This document shows, in pieces, positions 52,916 to 52,930 of a DNA stretch of 52,930 nucleotides. The position numbers and the translations under genes were made by a program. The notes beneath the pieces are model-generated. The model saw nothing but the letters and a program-made list of their open reading frames with translations, had not been told where the DNA came from and ran no database searches. The DNA lies in contig CAMFAL010000006.1 in assembly GCA_945948185.1 (NCBI GenBank), forward strand, positions 1 to 52,930, read 5' to 3'. The DNA comes from an uncultured Clostridia bacterium. GTDB lineage: Bacteria; Bacillota; Clostridia; Oscillospirales; Oscillospiraceae. Numbering within the stretch: the first letter of the stretch is position 1; the number at the start of each line of letters is the position of its first letter.

Positions 52916-52930
52916 CTGGTATAATAGGAG

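Overview
The window looks like chromosome from a GC-rich (about 60%), strictly anaerobic Bacillota of the Oscillospiraceae type (Flavonifractor/Lawsonibacter/Oscillibacter-like). This is inferred from gene content: ECF transporter ATPases in tandem, a ClpE-type chaperone, several flavodoxins, an EFR1-type flavodoxin-ferredoxin, a large acyl-CoA dehydratase activase and QueH. Good Shine-Dalgarno sites and sigma-A promoters with 17-18 bp spacers fit. The species cannot be named from the sequence alone. Most of the window is ordinary housekeeping sequence. Accessory DNA is confined to the right end (50.6-52.9 kb) and to a small insertion in front of truA.

Layout. 1-71: 3' part of a tRNA-Ala(GGC) on the minus strand. 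0.4-10.2 kb: a co-directional run of ddl, murF, an ABC-F ATPase, a YdcF-like protein, a flavodoxin, prfA, a TsaC-CoaE fusion and an M18 aminopeptidase. 10.2-11.3 kb: a self-contained MarR-flavodoxin operon with a perfect palindrome over its -10 box. 11.5-16.2 kb: an ACT-domain and aspartate-family block (PheB-like protein, homoserine dehydrogenase, aspartate kinase, small ACT protein, UPF0210 protein). 16.3-21.9 kb: queH on the minus strand, divergent from an activase / DUF2229-like / flavin reductase operon. 22.0-25.4 kb: an RlmI-type methyltransferase and EcfA1-EcfA2-EcfT. 25.5-31.8 kb: a hypothetical protein, a duplicated truA start with a twin-hairpin insert, truA, a DUF5711-like protein, cvpA, clpE and a small Cys protein. 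31.9-34.1 kb: an EFR1 protein coupled to a membrane-anchored lipase-like protein. 34.1-38.4 kb: a D,D-carboxypeptidase (minus), a P-loop ATPase and recQ. 38.5-41.9 kb: an AraC regulator, an M-box Mg2+ riboswitch with a short ORF, an MgtE lacking its N domain, and a TIM-barrel protein. 41.9-45.3 kb (minus): murC, a ProX-type deacylase, a hypothetical membrane protein and a GNAT. 45.4-50.6 kb: cca, a lipoprotein, an HD protein and a siroheme reductase.

The right end holds a promoter, a truncated tRNA-Ala 5' piece, an intact tRNA-Ala(GGC), a terminator, and then a large serine recombinase and a TnpW-like small gene. These last two are probably one edge of a mobile element that continues past the window.

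Several genes act together. Ddl, MurF, MurC and the carboxypeptidase build and trim peptidoglycan stem peptides. Hom and LysC carry aspartate-family synthesis. TsaC, TruA, QueH, Cca and the ProX-type protein modify or proofread tRNA. The most unusual items are: (1) a truA 5' end present twice, with only synonymous differences, around a twin-hairpin insert; (2) the tRNA-Ala copies in inverted orientation about 50 kb apart, one locus also holding a truncated copy next to a recombinase; (3) the M-box followed by an Arg/Asp/Ser/Pro-rich leader ORF; (4) the TsaC-CoaE fusion.
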